Positions 45,351 to 56,335 are shown, counted from the first letter of the stretch. The stretch: 64,000 bases of DNA from Vibrio parahaemolyticus (GCF_900460535.1 NZ_UHIL01000002.1:1674001-1738000); one strand, 5' to 3'. Program-made: numbers and translations. Notes: generated by a model not told the origin, from the sequence alone.

Positions 45351-46727
45351 TTACAACGCTTTAAAAATCGCCTCTACGCTTTCTTTAGCGTCGCCAAACA
45401 GCATCGAAGTGTTTTCTTTAAAGAACAGTGGGTTCTGAACGCCCGCGTAACCAGTATTCATTGAACGCTTGAATACGATGACGTTTTTCGCGTTCCACAC
45501 TTCCAATACAGGCATGCCAGCAATCGGACTGTTCGGATCTTCTAGCGCTGCTGGGTTTACAGTGTCGTTCGCACCAATAACCAGAACCGTATCTGTTTCT
45601 GAGAAATCATCATTGATTTCGTCCATTTCCAGAACGATGTCGTATGGTACTTTCGCTTCTGCAAGTAGCACGTTCATGTGACCAGGCAGACGACCCGCGA
45701 CAGGGTGAATACCAAAACGAACTTCAATACCTTGTGAGCGAAGTGCATCAGTAATTTCATGCACCGGGTACTGCGCTTGCGCTACTGCCATGCCGTATCC
45801 CGGAGTAATGATTACTGACTTCGAGTTTTTCAGCATTTCAGCCACTTCTTCAGCAGTGGTTTCACGGTGTTCGCCCTGCTCTTCATCACTTGAAATGATA
45901 ATCTCTTGACCAAAGCCACCAGCAATAACACTGATAAACGAGCGGTTCATCGCTTTACACATGATGTAAGACAGAATCGCACCTGAAGAACCAACCAAAG
46001 CACCTGTTACGATTAATAGGTCGTTTGCAAGCATGAAACCTGCTGCTGCCGCTGCCCAACCTGAGTACGAGTTAAGCATAGAAACAACAACTGGCATATC
46101 CGCGCCACCAATGGATGCGACTAGGTGGTAACCAAATGCGAACGCAATTAACGTCATCACGATAAGCGCGAACATGCTGCCATCTGCTTTTACGAAGTAG
46201 ATCATTAGAAGCGTTGAAACTACGATCGCAGCCAGATTCATTTTGTGCTTGTGAGGAAGGTTCAGTGGAGACGATGAAATCACACCACGTAACTTACCAA
46301 ACGCAACAATAGAACCTGTGAACGTTACAGCACCAATGAATACACCAAGGAAAACTTCGACAAGGTGGATAACATGCTCTGCATGCGTTGCAGCTTCTGG
46401 TGCGTCTAAGTAGCTATTGTAACCAACAAGTACCGCCGCCAAACCTACAAAGCTATGTAGAATAGCAACCAGTTCTGGCATTTCGGTCATCTCTACTTTC
46501 TTGGCGTAGAAAATACCGATCGCACCACCGATCGCCATCGCGATAATGATCCAACCAAACCCTTGAGCATCTGGGCTAAAGATCGTTGCGATCAACGCGA
46601 TCGCCATACCCGCGATACCGTAGTAGTTACCGTTACGTGCGGACTCTTGCTTAGACAGTCCCGCCAAACTCATGATGAAAAATAATGCAGCAACAATGTA
46701 AGCTGCTTGTACTAATCCTGCAGACAT
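45351..46727 (-). CDS. pntB: NAD(P) transhydrogenase beta subunit
   Basis: 458 residues. Eight or nine N-terminal membrane helices (about 5-260) lead to the NADP-binding domain III ([78 protein letters not shown]). It works with PntA to make NADPH by proton-driven hydride transfer. It lies 9 bases after pntA, so the operon is pntA-pntB. Confidence 0.96.
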   Translation of the reverse strand: MSAGLVQAAYIVAALFFIMSLAGLSKQESARNGNYYGIAGMAIALIATIFSPDAQGFGWIIIAMAIGGAIGIFYAKKVEMTEMPELVAILHSFVGLAAVLVGYNSYLDAPEAATHAEHVIHLVEVFLGVFIGAVTFTGSIVAFGKLRGVISSSPLNLPHKHKMNLAAIVVSTLLMIYFVKADGSMFALIVMTLIAFAFGYHLVASIGGADMPVVVSMLNSYSGWAAAAAGFMLANDLLIVTGALVGSSGAILSYIMCKAMNRSFISVIAGGFGQEIIISSDEEQGEHRETTAEEVAEMLKNSKSVIITPGYGMAVAQAQYPVHEITDALRSQGIEVRFGIHPVAGRLPGHMNVLLAEAKVPYDIVLEMDEINDDFSETDTVLVIGANDTVNPAALEDPNSPIAGMPVLEVWNAKNVIVFKRSMNTGYAGVQNPLFFKENTSMLFGDAKESVEAIFKAL

Positions 46728-46736
46728 TGTGACTCC

Positions 46737-48293
46737 TTATTTATCTTTGCGGAACATTTCAAGCATGCGCTTGGTTACGGTGAAACCACCAAATATATTG
46801 ATACTTGCAATCAATACAGCAATAAAGGATAGGAATGATACAACACCGTTTCCTTGTCCGATTTGCAACAACGCTCCAACCACAATAATGCCCGAGATAG
46901 CATTCGTTACAGACATTAGTGGCGTATGCAGAGCATGTGTTACGTTCCAAACTACGTAGTAACCCACCACACACGCAAGAACAAACACGGTAAAGTGAGA
47001 AAGGAACGCAGCAGGTGCTACCGATGCAATCCAAGCAAATGCGCCAACGGCTGCAACAAGACCAATCAACTTTTTAGTCGGAGAAGTTGCTTCTTCAACT
47101 TTTGGCTCTTTCTTAACGGGTTGAGCTTGCTTAGCTTGAGGCTGAGCCGATACTTGAATTGGTGGCGCAGGCCAAGTGATTTTGCCTTCTTTAATAACAG
47201 TAACACCACGAAGAACCACATCTTCGAAATCAATATTGATGTTGCCGTCTTTTTCTTTACAAAGCAGTTTAAGAAGGTTTACAAGGTTGGTTGCGTAAAG
47301 CTGGGAAGATTGCGTTGGCAAACGGCCGACCATGTCGGTGTAACCAACAATTTTTACGCCGTTGTCTGTCATGATAACTTGGTCTTTCACTGTGTATTCA
47401 CAGTTACCACCATTAGCGGCTGCCAAGTCAACAATCACACTACCCGCTTTCATGCTATCGACCATTTCTTTGGTGATCAACTTCGGAGCAGGTCTGCCCG
47501 GGATTAATGCAGTTGTAATGATGATATCAACGTCTTTAGCTTGCTCTGCATATAGCTCTGCCGCTTTCTTATTGAAGTCATCAGACATTTCTTTTGCGTA
47601 GCCGTCACCAGAACCAGAGTCTTCTTGGAAATCCACGGTCAGGAACTCCGCACCCATCGACTCAACTTGTTCTTTTACTTCTGGACGAACGTCAAACGCA
47701 CGAACGATAGCGCCAAGACTGCCAGCAGCACCGATTGCAGCCAAACCCGCTACACCTGCACCAGCAACCAAAACTTTCGCTGGTGGCACTTTACCTGCAG
47801 CCGTAATTTGACCGGTAAAGAAGCGACCAAACTCATGCGCCGCTTCAACTACCGCGCGGTAACCGGCAATGTTAGCCATTGAAGAAAGTGCATCCAAGGC
47901 TTGTGCACGAGAGATTCGAGGAACAGAATCCATAGCAAGAACGTTAATATTCTTACTTGATAGTTGTTCCATCAACTCTGCGTTTTGAGCTGGCCAAATA
48001 AAGCTAACAAGTGTTGCACCATCTTGTAGTAACGCGATTTCGTCGATGCCTTTTTCTTCATCTACGATTGGCGCATTCACTTTTAAGATAAGACCAGATG
48101 CCCATACTTCGTCACTAGAAACGACTTTCGCTCCAGCAGCTTCATAAGCAGCATCATCGAAACTTGCTAGGACCCCCGCTTGAGATTCGATAACGACGTC
48201 GAATCCCAATTTAATTAACTGCTCAACCGACTTCGGCGATGCAGCCACTCGCGATTCACCCGCGAGTATCTCTCTAGGTACACCGATTTGCAA
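46737..48293 (-). CDS. pntA: NAD(P) transhydrogenase alpha subunit
   Basis: 518 residues from a TTG at 48293: AAGGAG lies eight bases upstream and the resulting product starts [13 protein letters not shown], the canonical PntA start; the longer frame to 48320 lacks that. Domain I NAD-binding ([22 protein letters not shown]) and [36 protein letters not shown] are clear, then C-terminal helices. Operon with pntB. A TTG start in this gene is a useful correction to automatic calls. Confidence 0.95.
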   Translation of the reverse strand: MQIGVPREILAGESRVAASPKSVEQLIKLGFDVVIESQAGVLASFDDAAYEAAGAKVVSSDEVWASGLILKVNAPIVDEEKGIDEIALLQDGATLVSFIWPAQNAELMEQLSSKNINVLAMDSVPRISRAQALDALSSMANIAGYRAVVEAAHEFGRFFTGQITAAGKVPPAKVLVAGAGVAGLAAIGAAGSLGAIVRAFDVRPEVKEQVESMGAEFLTVDFQEDSGSGDGYAKEMSDDFNKKAAELYAEQAKDVDIIITTALIPGRPAPKLITKEMVDSMKAGSVIVDLAAANGGNCEYTVKDQVIMTDNGVKIVGYTDMVGRLPTQSSQLYATNLVNLLKLLCKEKDGNINIDFEDVVLRGVTVIKEGKITWPAPPIQVSAQPQAKQAQPVKKEPKVEEATSPTKKLIGLVAAVGAFAWIASVAPAAFLSHFTVFVLACVVGYYVVWNVTHALHTPLMSVTNAISGIIVVGALLQIGQGNGVVSFLSFIAVLIASINIFGGFTVTKRMLEMFRKDK

Positions 48294-48726
48294 AACGCAT
48301 ACTCCTTGTATACATATCAATAAATTAGTCCCAAAACAGAGCTGTGCTCTACTCTAATTCTTTTTTATTTCTATCTGTTTACCACGCAAGACAATTGCAA
48401 ACGAAAGATGGTGTTTGGGGCCACCCATTTGCACAATAACACCTTGACTAACAGCCCTGTTATTATTCTGTTTGTATCGAACGTGGGTTATGACTTCAAG
48501 TGTTTTGTAATTTAAATACTAAATTTCATTACATATAACGCTAAGTAATCAAAGATTCTCGCTTTGACCATGAAAAATAACAACGCTTTATCACACAAGA
48601 CCGAGGTCTAACCAGATCGTCGTAACTACTTAGTTAACAGACATTTAAGCTAAAAAAAGAAAGAGCCATCAGCATATACACTAATGGCCCTCGTTAAGAT
48701 GATTCGTATCAAGTTGCAGCGAATTG
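48294..48726. other. 433-base intergenic region upstream of pntA
   Basis: It contains the pntA promoter and, at its far end, the terminator of the HlyU-family gene. No other gene or motif was recognised. Confidence 0.5.
48658..48700 (-). terminator. terminator of the HlyU-family gene
   Basis: On the minus strand GAGGGCCATTAG / CTGATGGCTCTT forms a 12-base stem with three G-T pairs and is followed by CTTTTTTT. Confidence 0.8.
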
Positions 48727-49008
48727 TTAATCGAAGATTTTGTCGCCCATTTGATCGATAAACATTTGAGATTTCTTCAACATCAGCTCGTTTGCATCTC
48801 CCTCAGAGGCGAGCAAATCAGAGCGAATGAAACGATGCGTTTTGACTTCTCCATCGTAGGACTTTTCAATGCGCCCTGCGATTCTGTATTGACCGCCTTC
48901 TGAAATGCTCTCTTGATAGATCAGAAAGCCTTTGTATTCGACAGGCTCTATCGTTTTTACTTCAGCAGTTTTTTCACTGCCACCAAACAAGCGTGAAAAG
49001 AATCCCAC
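48727..49008 (-). CDS. HlyU-family (PF10115) small protein
   Basis: 93 residues: MGFFSRLFGGSEKTAEVKTI, VEYKGFLIYQESISEGGQYRIAG and RFIRSDLLASEGDANELMLKK. It belongs to the family annotated 'HlyU transcriptional regulator' (PF10115), which is different from the ArsR-type HlyU haemolysin activator of Vibrio. It has no helix-turn-helix I can see, so the regulator title is doubtful. AGGAGGAAT lies five bases before the ATG. It is followed by its own terminator. Confidence 0.83.
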   Translation of the reverse strand: MGFFSRLFGGSEKTAEVKTIEPVEYKGFLIYQESISEGGQYRIAGRIEKSYDGEVKTHRFIRSDLLASEGDANELMLKKSQMFIDQMGDKIFD

Positions 49009-49061
49009 GATTCCTCCTTGGGTACGATTACTCTATTGTTTCGGTTCTGCGCAAACGCCAA

Positions 49062-49430
49062 TCACCTAATGTTGACGTTTAAGATTGGTTTCTCAAACCA
49101 GTCCAGCTCTTTGTCATCATCATAACTGGTATGAGAGAAAATGACAGGCACATCATTATCGCGATTCTTACGCCTGTCTTCTAAAATCATAGCGGCAGCA
49201 TTGTGTACCGCGACATCCACGCTTTGCTTGAACTGAGTGAGTTTTCTTTCCGGTAGTGCAGAGAGAAAATCAATATCATGACGAATATAAACAGGTTTAA
49301 GCTGAATCAGCGCGAGACAGGCAATATCTGCCAACTGCTCGTTATCGAATTGAGAAGTGTATTGGTCTGAACTTAGCACTTGACCAACGAGGGTTTCCAT
49401 ATAGTTATGTACGTCAGAACTGATCTGCAT
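49062..49430 (-). CDS. ComFB-like late competence family protein
   Basis: 122 residues from the ATG at 49430 (AGGAG eight bases upstream; a longer start is less likely). The core SSDVHNYMETLVGQVL, DIACLALIQLKPVYIRHDIDFLSALPERKL matches the ComFB family (PF10719). Members in cyanobacteria bind cyclic-di-nucleotides, and the next gene encodes a diguanylate cyclase, so a c-di-GMP receptor role is possible but unproven. It is upstream of the HlyU-family gene on the same strand. Confidence 0.78.
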   Translation of the reverse strand: MQISSDVHNYMETLVGQVLSSDQYTSQFDNEQLADIACLALIQLKPVYIRHDIDFLSALPERKLTQFKQSVDVAVHNAAAMILEDRRKNRDNDVPVIFSHTSYDDDKELDWFEKPILNVNIR

Positions 49431-49686
49431 TGATGATTCTCCTATGTTCATTGTGAACAAGTATAGCAGCCGGTCGTTTTGAACAACTCATTGATTGCTC
49501 TTAATTTAATCAATCTCTCTCTTTTTGTTGCGATGCGAGCCAAAATACTTGGGAAAATGCGTAAATACACGTATTCTTCTTAAATCAAAAAGCTGGAAAA
49601 TCAAATACTCACCTTACTCGGTATTGATTAAATGCTTAACGTAACATACTAGATATAATCAACTATTTGCAGGCAGTTTTTAATAA

Positions 49687-50931
49687 ATGTCCTCATCTTT
49701 AATGACGTCATCAGGCTTAAGATTTTTATTCCCGATCGCACTATTAGGTATGGTGAGTGTTGGTATGGGCAACATCATTCAGATGACTCAATCCAACTGG
49801 GGTATTGCTGCAAACCTACCTTATATCTTGCTAGGTTGTGCGCTCGTGCTTTGCTACTCCTTTAAGCAAGGCAGAGAGTCAATGGTCTGCTTATCCATGT
49901 TGGTGGCATACTTTGTTATTCAGCATCGATTGCAAGTTCCTCTAAACAGCGGAACCGCGCTATTAGAACTCACTATTCTCGCTACCCTGCTTCCTGTCTC
50001 CTTTTTAACGGTCTTTCTGTTCAACAAAGATGGATTCGATTCAAAAGCCATGTTCATCTATGTTTTGATGCTGGTGATGTTCATCTTGTGGTCCTACATC
50101 ATCTTGGCTTATTACGTTGATGGTGGCTTTGAGCAATGGACCAGCGGCATTTTGTTCATTGTGCCTAGCGTATCTAAACTGCCGTTTATTCTTGTTTTGT
50201 ATTGTGTTGGTATTGTGTGCTTTCTTGGTATTCTGCTGCTGAAAACCAACAAAATCATCCATGCGATGACCTATTCTGCAATGGCTTTGGCTTCCGCGAC
50301 ATTCATCTTCTTTGATGTGCAGTACATTTCCAGCACCATGTTTACGCTTACTGGTCTACTCATCATCATCTATTCGACCTCGGCGAGTCACCAACTTGCT
50401 TTTACTGACAGCCTAACGCAGATTCCAAGCCGCAGAGCATTAGATTTAGATCTAAAACACATGGGCAGAAAATTCACAATTGCAATGCTCGATGTCGACC
50501 ACTTCAAGAAATTTAACGACACGTACGGGCATGACATCGGCGATGATGTGCTAAAAATGGTGGCTTCAAGATTGATGAAAACACGTGGTGGTGCAAAGGT
50601 CTATCGCTTCGGCGGCGAAGAGTTCACCATGGTCTTCAAGGGAAAAAACGTTGAAGATTGTCGCCAATACATAGAAGAAGCTCGTAAAGCTATCGCTGAA
50701 TATGAAATGATCCTCCGCGACAAAGCCTCTCGCCCTGACGATCACAAGCAAGGCCAGCAAAACCGAGGTACCGAAGACATGCAAAGAGAATCGGTGTTCG
50801 TCACGGCGAGCTTTGGTGCTGCAGACAGTAGAAACGGAAGAGAACCTGCTGAAGTCATCAAACTGGCGGATGCGGCATTGTATAAAGCTAAAAAAGCAGG
50901 TCGAAATTGCACCAGAGTGAATCAGAACTAA
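49687..50931 (+). CDS. seven-helix membrane diguanylate cyclase
   Basis: 414 residues. Seven hydrophobic helices fill residues about 12-235. The GGDEF domain (about 240-412) carries LDVDHFKKFNDTYGHDIGDDVL and the signature GGEEF (YRFGGEEFTMV). The RxxD I-site is absent: the equivalent stretch is KTRGGAKVY, so product feedback is unlikely through that site. An insertion with RPDDHKQGQQNRGTEDMQRES interrupts the domain near residue 355. It is divergent from the ComFB-like gene with a 256-base spacer. Confidence 0.88.
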   Translation: MSSSLMTSSGLRFLFPIALLGMVSVGMGNIIQMTQSNWGIAANLPYILLGCALVLCYSFKQGRESMVCLSMLVAYFVIQHRLQVPLNSGTALLELTILATLLPVSFLTVFLFNKDGFDSKAMFIYVLMLVMFILWSYIILAYYVDGGFEQWTSGILFIVPSVSKLPFILVLYCVGIVCFLGILLLKTNKIIHAMTYSAMALASATFIFFDVQYISSTMFTLTGLLIIIYSTSASHQLAFTDSLTQIPSRRALDLDLKHMGRKFTIAMLDVDHFKKFNDTYGHDIGDDVLKMVASRLMKTRGGAKVYRFGGEEFTMVFKGKNVEDCRQYIEEARKAIAEYEMILRDKASRPDDHKQGQQNRGTEDMQRESVFVTASFGAADSRNGREPAEVIKLADAALYKAKKAGRNCTRVNQN

Positions 50932-50946
50932 TCACATAAAGAAATA

Positions 50947-50983
50947 CAACGACCGCACTCAAATAAGTGCGGTCGTTTTGTTT
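50947..50983. terminator. bidirectional rho-independent terminator
   Basis: AACGACCGCACT / AGTGCGGTCGTT around a short loop, followed by TTGTTT, between convergent genes. Confidence 0.88.
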
Positions 50984-51006
50984 AGGCAGTTCAACGGCAA
51001 GTTTCG

Positions 51007-51996
51007 TCAATCCTGATTAAAGAACAGAACCAAACTGCCGCCTTTCAGATCACTACCATAATTGATGGTTAAACCGATACCAATATTGTCTATCCAATCG
51101 GACTCAAACGGTGGAGTCATCAACCATCCAATACTGCCTTCATAATAATTCGTGGTATTTAGCGGATCGCTCGTATCGCCACCAATATCGATTCGACTAA
51201 AGCTGGTATAGAAAGATTGAACTGTCGTACCAATATGAGCGACGTCGTAGAAGACTTTGACACCATTTACCCAATACCAACCTTCCGGCTTTCCTACATT
51301 CCCGTTATTTGCCTCACCCCATCCAGTTCCATAGAAGTAATGTGGCGATGTCCAGAGATACCATTTACCCCATGATTCTTGCTCAAGGTATTTTAACTTG
51401 GCGTTAAGCTGTCCGAGCAAAGCCCAAGCGCTGGTATTTATCAATGCACCATCCAAGATAGGTTGGAGTGCCGTAATTGCATCACTTCGGTAGGTATAGT
51501 CCGTTTTATAATGTATGAGGTGAGCCCCTAGCGCACCACTTAAGCTAAAGTGTTCTGTGAGCTGCTTTTCCACTTCAAACTCGTTGTACCCACCGATAAA
51601 CTGCTCTTTACTTCGATCTGGAATAGGTTCTTCATTGAAGTAAACATCTTGATCAATGCCCAACAGATAGAAGCGGCCATTAAAACGATACGTTAGTTTC
51701 TCAGTTTCGTTTTCGGCAAGGTCAAAGCTGTAAGGTAACGTGAATTCTTTGATCTCTTTGCGCAGATCCAAAGAGTCTGCCGTCCCAATATCTTCGTTAC
51801 TTAAGTTGAAGTATTGGTTAGGGTCGAAATCATGAAACCCAAATGTAAATACATCGGTGTCAGTTAAAACCACACTCAATGCAAAGTTGTACTCAAATTC
51901 TTTGACTATTAAATCATTAAGCGTTTCGGCTTGTGAAGCCGCGGACAAAAGTGACAGTGTAGCTATAGCATAACTGTTGATAACAGCTTGTTTCAA
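51007..51996 (-). CDS. solitary outer-membrane autotransporter-type beta-barrel
   Basis: 329 residues. A signal peptide ends ASQAE; there is no passenger domain, only alternating strands typical of PF11557 ('solitary autotransporter beta-barrel'), ending GGSLVLFFNQD. The function of this group is unknown. It overlaps the REC-GGDEF gene by four bases (ATGA), so it is translated from the same mRNA as the response regulator. Confidence 0.77.
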   Translation of the reverse strand: MKQAVINSYAIATLSLLSAASQAETLNDLIVKEFEYNFALSVVLTDTDVFTFGFHDFDPNQYFNLSNEDIGTADSLDLRKEIKEFTLPYSFDLAENETEKLTYRFNGRFYLLGIDQDVYFNEEPIPDRSKEQFIGGYNEFEVEKQLTEHFSLSGALGAHLIHYKTDYTYRSDAITALQPILDGALINTSAWALLGQLNAKLKYLEQESWGKWYLWTSPHYFYGTGWGEANNGNVGKPEGWYWVNGVKVFYDVAHIGTTVQSFYTSFSRIDIGGDTSDPLNTTNYYEGSIGWLMTPPFESDWIDNIGIGLTINYGSDLKGGSLVLFFNQD

Positions 51997-52931
51997 CTTG
52001 CGTTTACCATTGTATAAGTATTGCGACCTAACGATTTTGAAGTATAAAGCGCCCTATCTGCCGTGGCATACAAATCTGCTTGATTCTCTTTTCCAGTGGG
52101 TTGGAACACAAACACCCCCTGTGACACTGTCACTCTATTTGCAACGCTTGAGAACTCATGTTGATAGTCAAGGAAGTACATCGCTTCTTGAATTCGCTCT
52201 GCTTCCCTTTCTGCCGTTTGCGCGTCCGTGCTACTGAGTAAAACCACAAACTCTTCTCCGCCATAACGACCAACATATTCACCAGAACGACAGAATGTTG
52301 CTTTAAGCTGGTTGGCAATCGCTTGTAAACAGCGGTCACCTTCTATGTGTCCATAGTTATCATTAAATGGCTTAAAGAAATCGACATCCAACAGTATCAT
52401 CGCCATCGGCATATGGTGCCTTCCATGCCACGCCACCATTGAATCTAACTTTTGATCAATGTAACGGCGGTTGAAAAGCTTGGTCAGTCCATCCTCGTTG
52501 GCTTGTTGAGTGAGAAGTTGGTTGACTTGCTCTAGCTGGGCTGTTGCTTGTTTGAGTTCTCGACGCATATGCGCGATACGCTGCATCGCTATGAGTTTGG
52601 AGTTCAGGACGAGTTTGTCAACTGGCTTAATCAAATAGTCATCGCCGCCCGCATCGATCGCTTTCGCAATCATTTCAGGTTCTTCATGACTACTTAAGAA
52701 AATGATAGGAATCCAGTCTGGAAAAGTTTCTCGAACATGGAGGGAGACTTCAAAACCGTTCATTTCAGGCATGGAAATATCAAGCAGTACCAGTTCGGGA
52801 TCAAAGCTCTCGTAAGTATTTAAAGCTTCTATACCGCTACCGACGGCTTTGACGATATGTCCAAGCTGTTTAAGACGAATAGCCAACTGCATTCTGTCTA
52901 GTTGAACATCATCAACCAGAAGAATACGCAT
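51993..52931 (-). CDS. response regulator diguanylate cyclase (REC-GGDEF)
   Basis: 312 residues from the ATG at 52931, which has AGGGA five bases upstream and lies just before MRILLVDDV; starts at 52952 and 52964 are possible. The receiver domain has DD-x-Q, phospho-Asp in LVLLDISMPEMNG and Lys in LIKPVDK. The GGDEF domain carries GRYGGEEFVVLL; the I-site position reads RSGE instead of RxxD. A coiled-coil linker joins the domains (WspR-like plan). The gene lacks an adjacent kinase. It is upstream of and coupled to the solitary barrel gene. Confidence 0.9.
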   Translation of the reverse strand: MRILLVDDVQLDRMQLAIRLKQLGHIVKAVGSGIEALNTYESFDPELVLLDISMPEMNGFEVSLHVRETFPDWIPIIFLSSHEEPEMIAKAIDAGGDDYLIKPVDKLVLNSKLIAMQRIAHMRRELKQATAQLEQVNQLLTQQANEDGLTKLFNRRYIDQKLDSMVAWHGRHHMPMAMILLDVDFFKPFNDNYGHIEGDRCLQAIANQLKATFCRSGEYVGRYGGEEFVVLLSSTDAQTAEREAERIQEAMYFLDYQHEFSSVANRVTVSQGVFVFQPTGKENQADLYATADRALYTSKSLGRNTYTMVNAS

Positions 52932-53133
52932 TGATGTCCCTGTAGGCTGCATAACGCGTTCCATTTTTATTTGTCTTTATTAAACATATACCATACTCAT
53001 AGACTTGTTGCATTACGCTAAGAATTAAGTGCTATATTTTTTGTCGATTTGTCACGAATTCAAATGGTTCTTATGGTAGCTATTTGATGCATTTGGTATT
53101 ACTATTCCCGCCTTTTGTAACGAGAGACACACC

Positions 53134-53571
53134 ATGTCAGAAGCAACTAACAACGAAAGCAAAAAAATTGATCTAGAAACCATTTCTCCAGAACTACGTA
53201 AAGTTATCGAATTTGACGAAGTTCCAGAGCAAATGTTCGAAATGGTTACCTCTATCCATGAAGTGTCTGAAGAAGCTGTACGTGCGTCTTGGGACGAAAT
53301 GCCTGCAAGCGCGCAAAACATTCTAGATAACTTCGAGCAGTTCCATGCTCTAGTATCAGTAGGCCAAGCGTTTGCTGGTATTAATGTAATGGAAGAGTTC
53401 CCAACTCTGAATCTGCCAGAAAACATGACAGACGAAGATAAAGAAGAGTACCGTTCGCAACTGCTTGATAACGTTCTTCATAACTGTGTTAAAGACATGG
53501 TTAAGCAACTGAAGAAAGCACGCCGCGACCCAATTCTTAAGCGTGAATTCAAAGAAGTATTTGCAAAATAA
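53134..53571 (+). CDS. DUF3069-type conserved cytoplasmic protein
   Basis: 145 residues, acidic, nearly all helical: IDLETISPELRKVIEFDEVPEQMFEMVTSIHEVSEEAV then DEDKEEYRSQLLDNVLHNCVKDMVKQLKKARRDPILKREFKEVF. It resembles the DUF3069 family of Vibrio and Shewanella from memory. No function known. AACGAGAG lies before the ATG; it is monocistronic with a strong terminator. Confidence 0.75.
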   Translation: MSEATNNESKKIDLETISPELRKVIEFDEVPEQMFEMVTSIHEVSEEAVRASWDEMPASAQNILDNFEQFHALVSVGQAFAGINVMEEFPTLNLPENMTDEDKEEYRSQLLDNVLHNCVKDMVKQLKKARRDPILKREFKEVFAK

Positions 53572-53591
53572 TTGCTAGAATACAAATAATT

Positions 53592-53617
53592 AAGGCCGCA
53601 TCGCGGCCTTTTTTTGG
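53592..53617 (+). terminator. rho-independent terminator
   Basis: AAGGCCGC-ATC-GCGGCCTTTTTTT directly after the DUF3069 gene; the inverted A-run side could also serve modC. Confidence 0.9.
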
Positions 53618-53634
53618 TCATGTAATAAGTCGGT

Positions 53635-54741
53635 TTAATGCGGTGCTAGCGCAACGTCTCTCTGCGTGACACTCACACCTTTCACCTGAGCATAAACCTT
53701 GTCACCCACTTTCAAGTTCAAGTCATCAAGCGCCCATGGCGTAATAGTCGCCCACAAATAGCATCCATCATCTAACTGCAAAGAGACGTTAATACTTTGC
53801 TTATCATCTCCCGCGTTAAACGCTTCTATCAAATGAACTTCGGCAGGCAATACATTTCGGATTGACGTTGCTTTCGGCTGCTCTAAAGCAATCGAGACAT
53901 CATTTGCACGCACCTGTAAACGAATTGGCGTGTCGGGCTCGCCATCAATCTTTTGAACCCAAAGTGACGCGCTTGGAGCGAGCTTCACACGAGTCAGCGC
54001 ATATCGCGAATGGTGTGCATCGATCTTTCCTTCAAACAGACTGCTTTGATCGGAGAATGATTGCCATGGTCGCATTGCGTGAGAAGCCCAAACCTCTTCA
54101 AGTTTGCCAGATGTGGTTACTTGTCCTTTATCGATAATCGCAAGATGCTGAGCAAGCCTCAAAATCTCTTGTAGGCTATGCGTCACATAGATAATGGGAA
54201 TGTTCACCTTGTCTGACAACTCTTCCAGAAATGGCATGACTTCACGCTTTCTGGGCATATCTAGTGATGCGAGAGGTTCATCCATCAACAACAAATCCGG
54301 CTTCGATAACAGTGCACGAGCAATAGCGACACGTTGCTTTTCACCGCCAGAGAGTGAGATTGGAAAACGCTTTAAAAGAGGTTTGATGGAGAGCAAGTCC
54401 GTAACGGCATCAAAATACGCATCATCTTTTTCCTTCACCCCATACAAAAGATTGCCCTGTACAGAGTAATGAGGAAATAAACGCGAGTCCTGAAATACAT
54501 ACCCGATTTTACGTTTATGCGTTGGTAAATTGATCCCTTGTTCACTGTCAAACAAGACGTGATCGCCAATTGCAATTCTGCCCTGTTTTGGCGTCACCAA
54601 CCCACTAATCACATTGATTAATGTGGTTTTACCAGCTCCAGAACGTCCAAATAATGCACTTATCTCGTTACGTGGTAACGAAAGATCGATATCAAAGTTA
54701 GTTTCGCCAAGCGTTTGTTTGAATTGAATTTTAATTGTCAT
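53635..54741 (-). CDS. modC: molybdate ABC transporter ATP-binding protein
   Basis: 368 residues. Walker [14 protein letters not shown], signature [15 protein letters not shown], Walker [13 protein letters not shown], and a C-terminal Mop/TOBE domain (about 290-365: [21 protein letters not shown]...). ModC length and Mop tail fit molybdate import. Its start overlaps modB by four bases. No ModE regulator was found beside the operon. Confidence 0.95.
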   Translation of the reverse strand: MTIKIQFKQTLGETNFDIDLSLPRNEISALFGRSGAGKTTLINVISGLVTPKQGRIAIGDHVLFDSEQGINLPTHKRKIGYVFQDSRLFPHYSVQGNLLYGVKEKDDAYFDAVTDLLSIKPLLKRFPISLSGGEKQRVAIARALLSKPDLLLMDEPLASLDMPRKREVMPFLEELSDKVNIPIIYVTHSLQEILRLAQHLAIIDKGQVTTSGKLEEVWASHAMRPWQSFSDQSSLFEGKIDAHHSRYALTRVKLAPSASLWVQKIDGEPDTPIRLQVRANDVSIALEQPKATSIRNVLPAEVHLIEAFNAGDDKQSINVSLQLDDGCYLWATITPWALDDLNLKVGDKVYAQVKGVSVTQRDVALAPH

Positions 54742-55427
54742 CGCTTCGCACCCAATCTACTCGCTGCTTTACGATTCAACCACTCAGAAATCATCAACGT
54801 CGATAAAGCGAGAGCAATAGAAATGATACACAAGCGTGCCGCTTCCATTTCCGCTCCTGGTGTTTCAATAAAATTGTACATAGCAAGGGGAATGGTTTGT
54901 GTCTCCCCGGGAATATTGGACACAAAACTGATGGTTGCGCCAAACTCACCCAGACTGCGGGCAAACGACAACATAGTGCCCGTGATGATTCCAGGAATCG
55001 TCAGAGGCAAAGTAATGGTTAAAAAGACTTTTAAAGGCGATGCGCCCAACGTGGATGCCGCGTGTTCCAGTTTAGGATCCACACTCTCCAAGCTCAACCG
55101 GACAGAGCGAACCATCAAAGGCAATGCGACAACAATACAAGCGACAACTGCCCCTTTCCAATTAAAGCTAAACACCAAACCTAAATGCTCATAGAGCCAA
55201 CGCCCTAAAAAGCCTTGTCGCCCTAACGAGACCAACAACAAATAACCAATCACCACTGGTGGAAGCACCAGTGGTAAATGAATCAAGCTATCTAAAATAG
55301 ATTTGCCGAAGAACTCTTTGCGAGAAAGTAACCAAGCAAGAAACACACCTAAAGGAATAAGCCAAAGTACCGCATAAGCGCCAACTTTTAAGCTCAACAT
55401 TAGGGCTTGGTATTCAAGTTCTGTCAC
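54738..55427 (-). CDS. modB: molybdate ABC transporter permease
   Basis: 229 residues with five or six helices and the EAA loop ([30 protein letters not shown]). Typical ModB length. Between modA and modC with short gaps. Confidence 0.95.
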   Translation of the reverse strand: MTELEYQALMLSLKVGAYAVLWLIPLGVFLAWLLSRKEFFGKSILDSLIHLPLVLPPVVIGYLLLVSLGRQGFLGRWLYEHLGLVFSFNWKGAVVACIVVALPLMVRSVRLSLESVDPKLEHAASTLGASPLKVFLTITLPLTIPGIITGTMLSFARSLGEFGATISFVSNIPGETQTIPLAMYNFIETPGAEMEAARLCIISIALALSTLMISEWLNRKAASRLGAKR

Positions 55428-55454
55428 TCTTTGTCCCTATTATTGAAAACAGCA

Positions 55455-56210
55455 TTATTGTTGGAAACCGTAATGAGCAAAAACTCGCTTCGCGTCTTCC
55501 GATTTCAAATACTGGAAGAATTGTCTCGATTCCGTTGAATCGTTCACTACCGCCGCTGGATAAACGATGGCCGCATGCGTATCACTCGCAAACTCGCCAA
55601 CGATTTTCACTTTGCTAGTCAACTGCGCATCGGTCTTATAAACCACCCCTAAAGGAGCTTCTCCGCGCTCAACTAAAGCCAAAGCAAGACGTACATTTTT
55701 TGCTGGTGCAACTTTGGTTTGAATCTCTTTCCATACACCCAGTGTAGTCAGTGATTCTTTCGCGTACATCCCTGCCGGCACAGACGTAGGGTTGCCCAAT
55801 GCGAGGCGACTGCCATTTAACACCGCTTCCCAAGCATTTGCATCCGCGAAGTTAAATACGGCTAAGCTTGACGATTGAGGTGCAATAAGAACGAGGCTAT
55901 TGCGCACTAAATTAGTGACATTGTCACTATCTATGACACCTTCATCAACCAAGTAGTCCATCCATTTCGTGTTTGCAGAAATAAACACATCAGCTGGAGC
56001 ACCATTGATAATTTGTCGTGCGATCGAAGACGAGCCGCCATACACAGGCGTAACTGTTACGTCATACTTTTCTTTAAAATCTTGAGCGATTTCATCAATC
56101 GCATTCGTCATCGAAGACGCAGCATAAACTTTCAGATCCGTTGCTGCATTTGTTGAGAATGAAATGCTTAATATTGCCGCTAGGCAAGCATGCGTTTTCC
56201 ATGCTTTCAT
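55455..56210 (-). CDS. modA: molybdate-binding periplasmic protein
   Basis: 251 residues. A signal peptide ends TNAAT; the mature part has VYAASSMTNAIDEIAQDF, VTPVYGGSSSIARQIINGAPADVFISAN and PLGVVYKTDA, matching ModA. First gene of modABC; 126 bases separate it from cobQ. Confidence 0.95.
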   Translation of the reverse strand: MKAWKTHACLAAILSISFSTNAATDLKVYAASSMTNAIDEIAQDFKEKYDVTVTPVYGGSSSIARQIINGAPADVFISANTKWMDYLVDEGVIDSDNVTNLVRNSLVLIAPQSSSLAVFNFADANAWEAVLNGSRLALGNPTSVPAGMYAKESLTTLGVWKEIQTKVAPAKNVRLALALVERGEAPLGVVYKTDAQLTSKVKIVGEFASDTHAAIVYPAAVVNDSTESRQFFQYLKSEDAKRVFAHYGFQQ

Positions 56211-56335
56211 AAAGTGACTCCGTACAAGGCAAGCGAAAATTCTATCTAGCCAAATGAATGCGTTCCCAGCCCGATCCGTTTTTCTAATAAGGAGCCGAGA
56301 GAAAATTTGGTTAAAGATAGCGTTTGGTTAACGAG

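Noticed and set aside
48727..49008. true HlyU haemolysin activator
   Set aside because: The protein is of the PF10115 type without a helix-turn-helix; the classical HlyU is an ArsR-family protein.
56211..56335. molybdenum-cofactor riboswitch or ModE site before modA
   Set aside because: The 126-base spacer has no recognisable ModE palindrome or conserved riboswitch structure.
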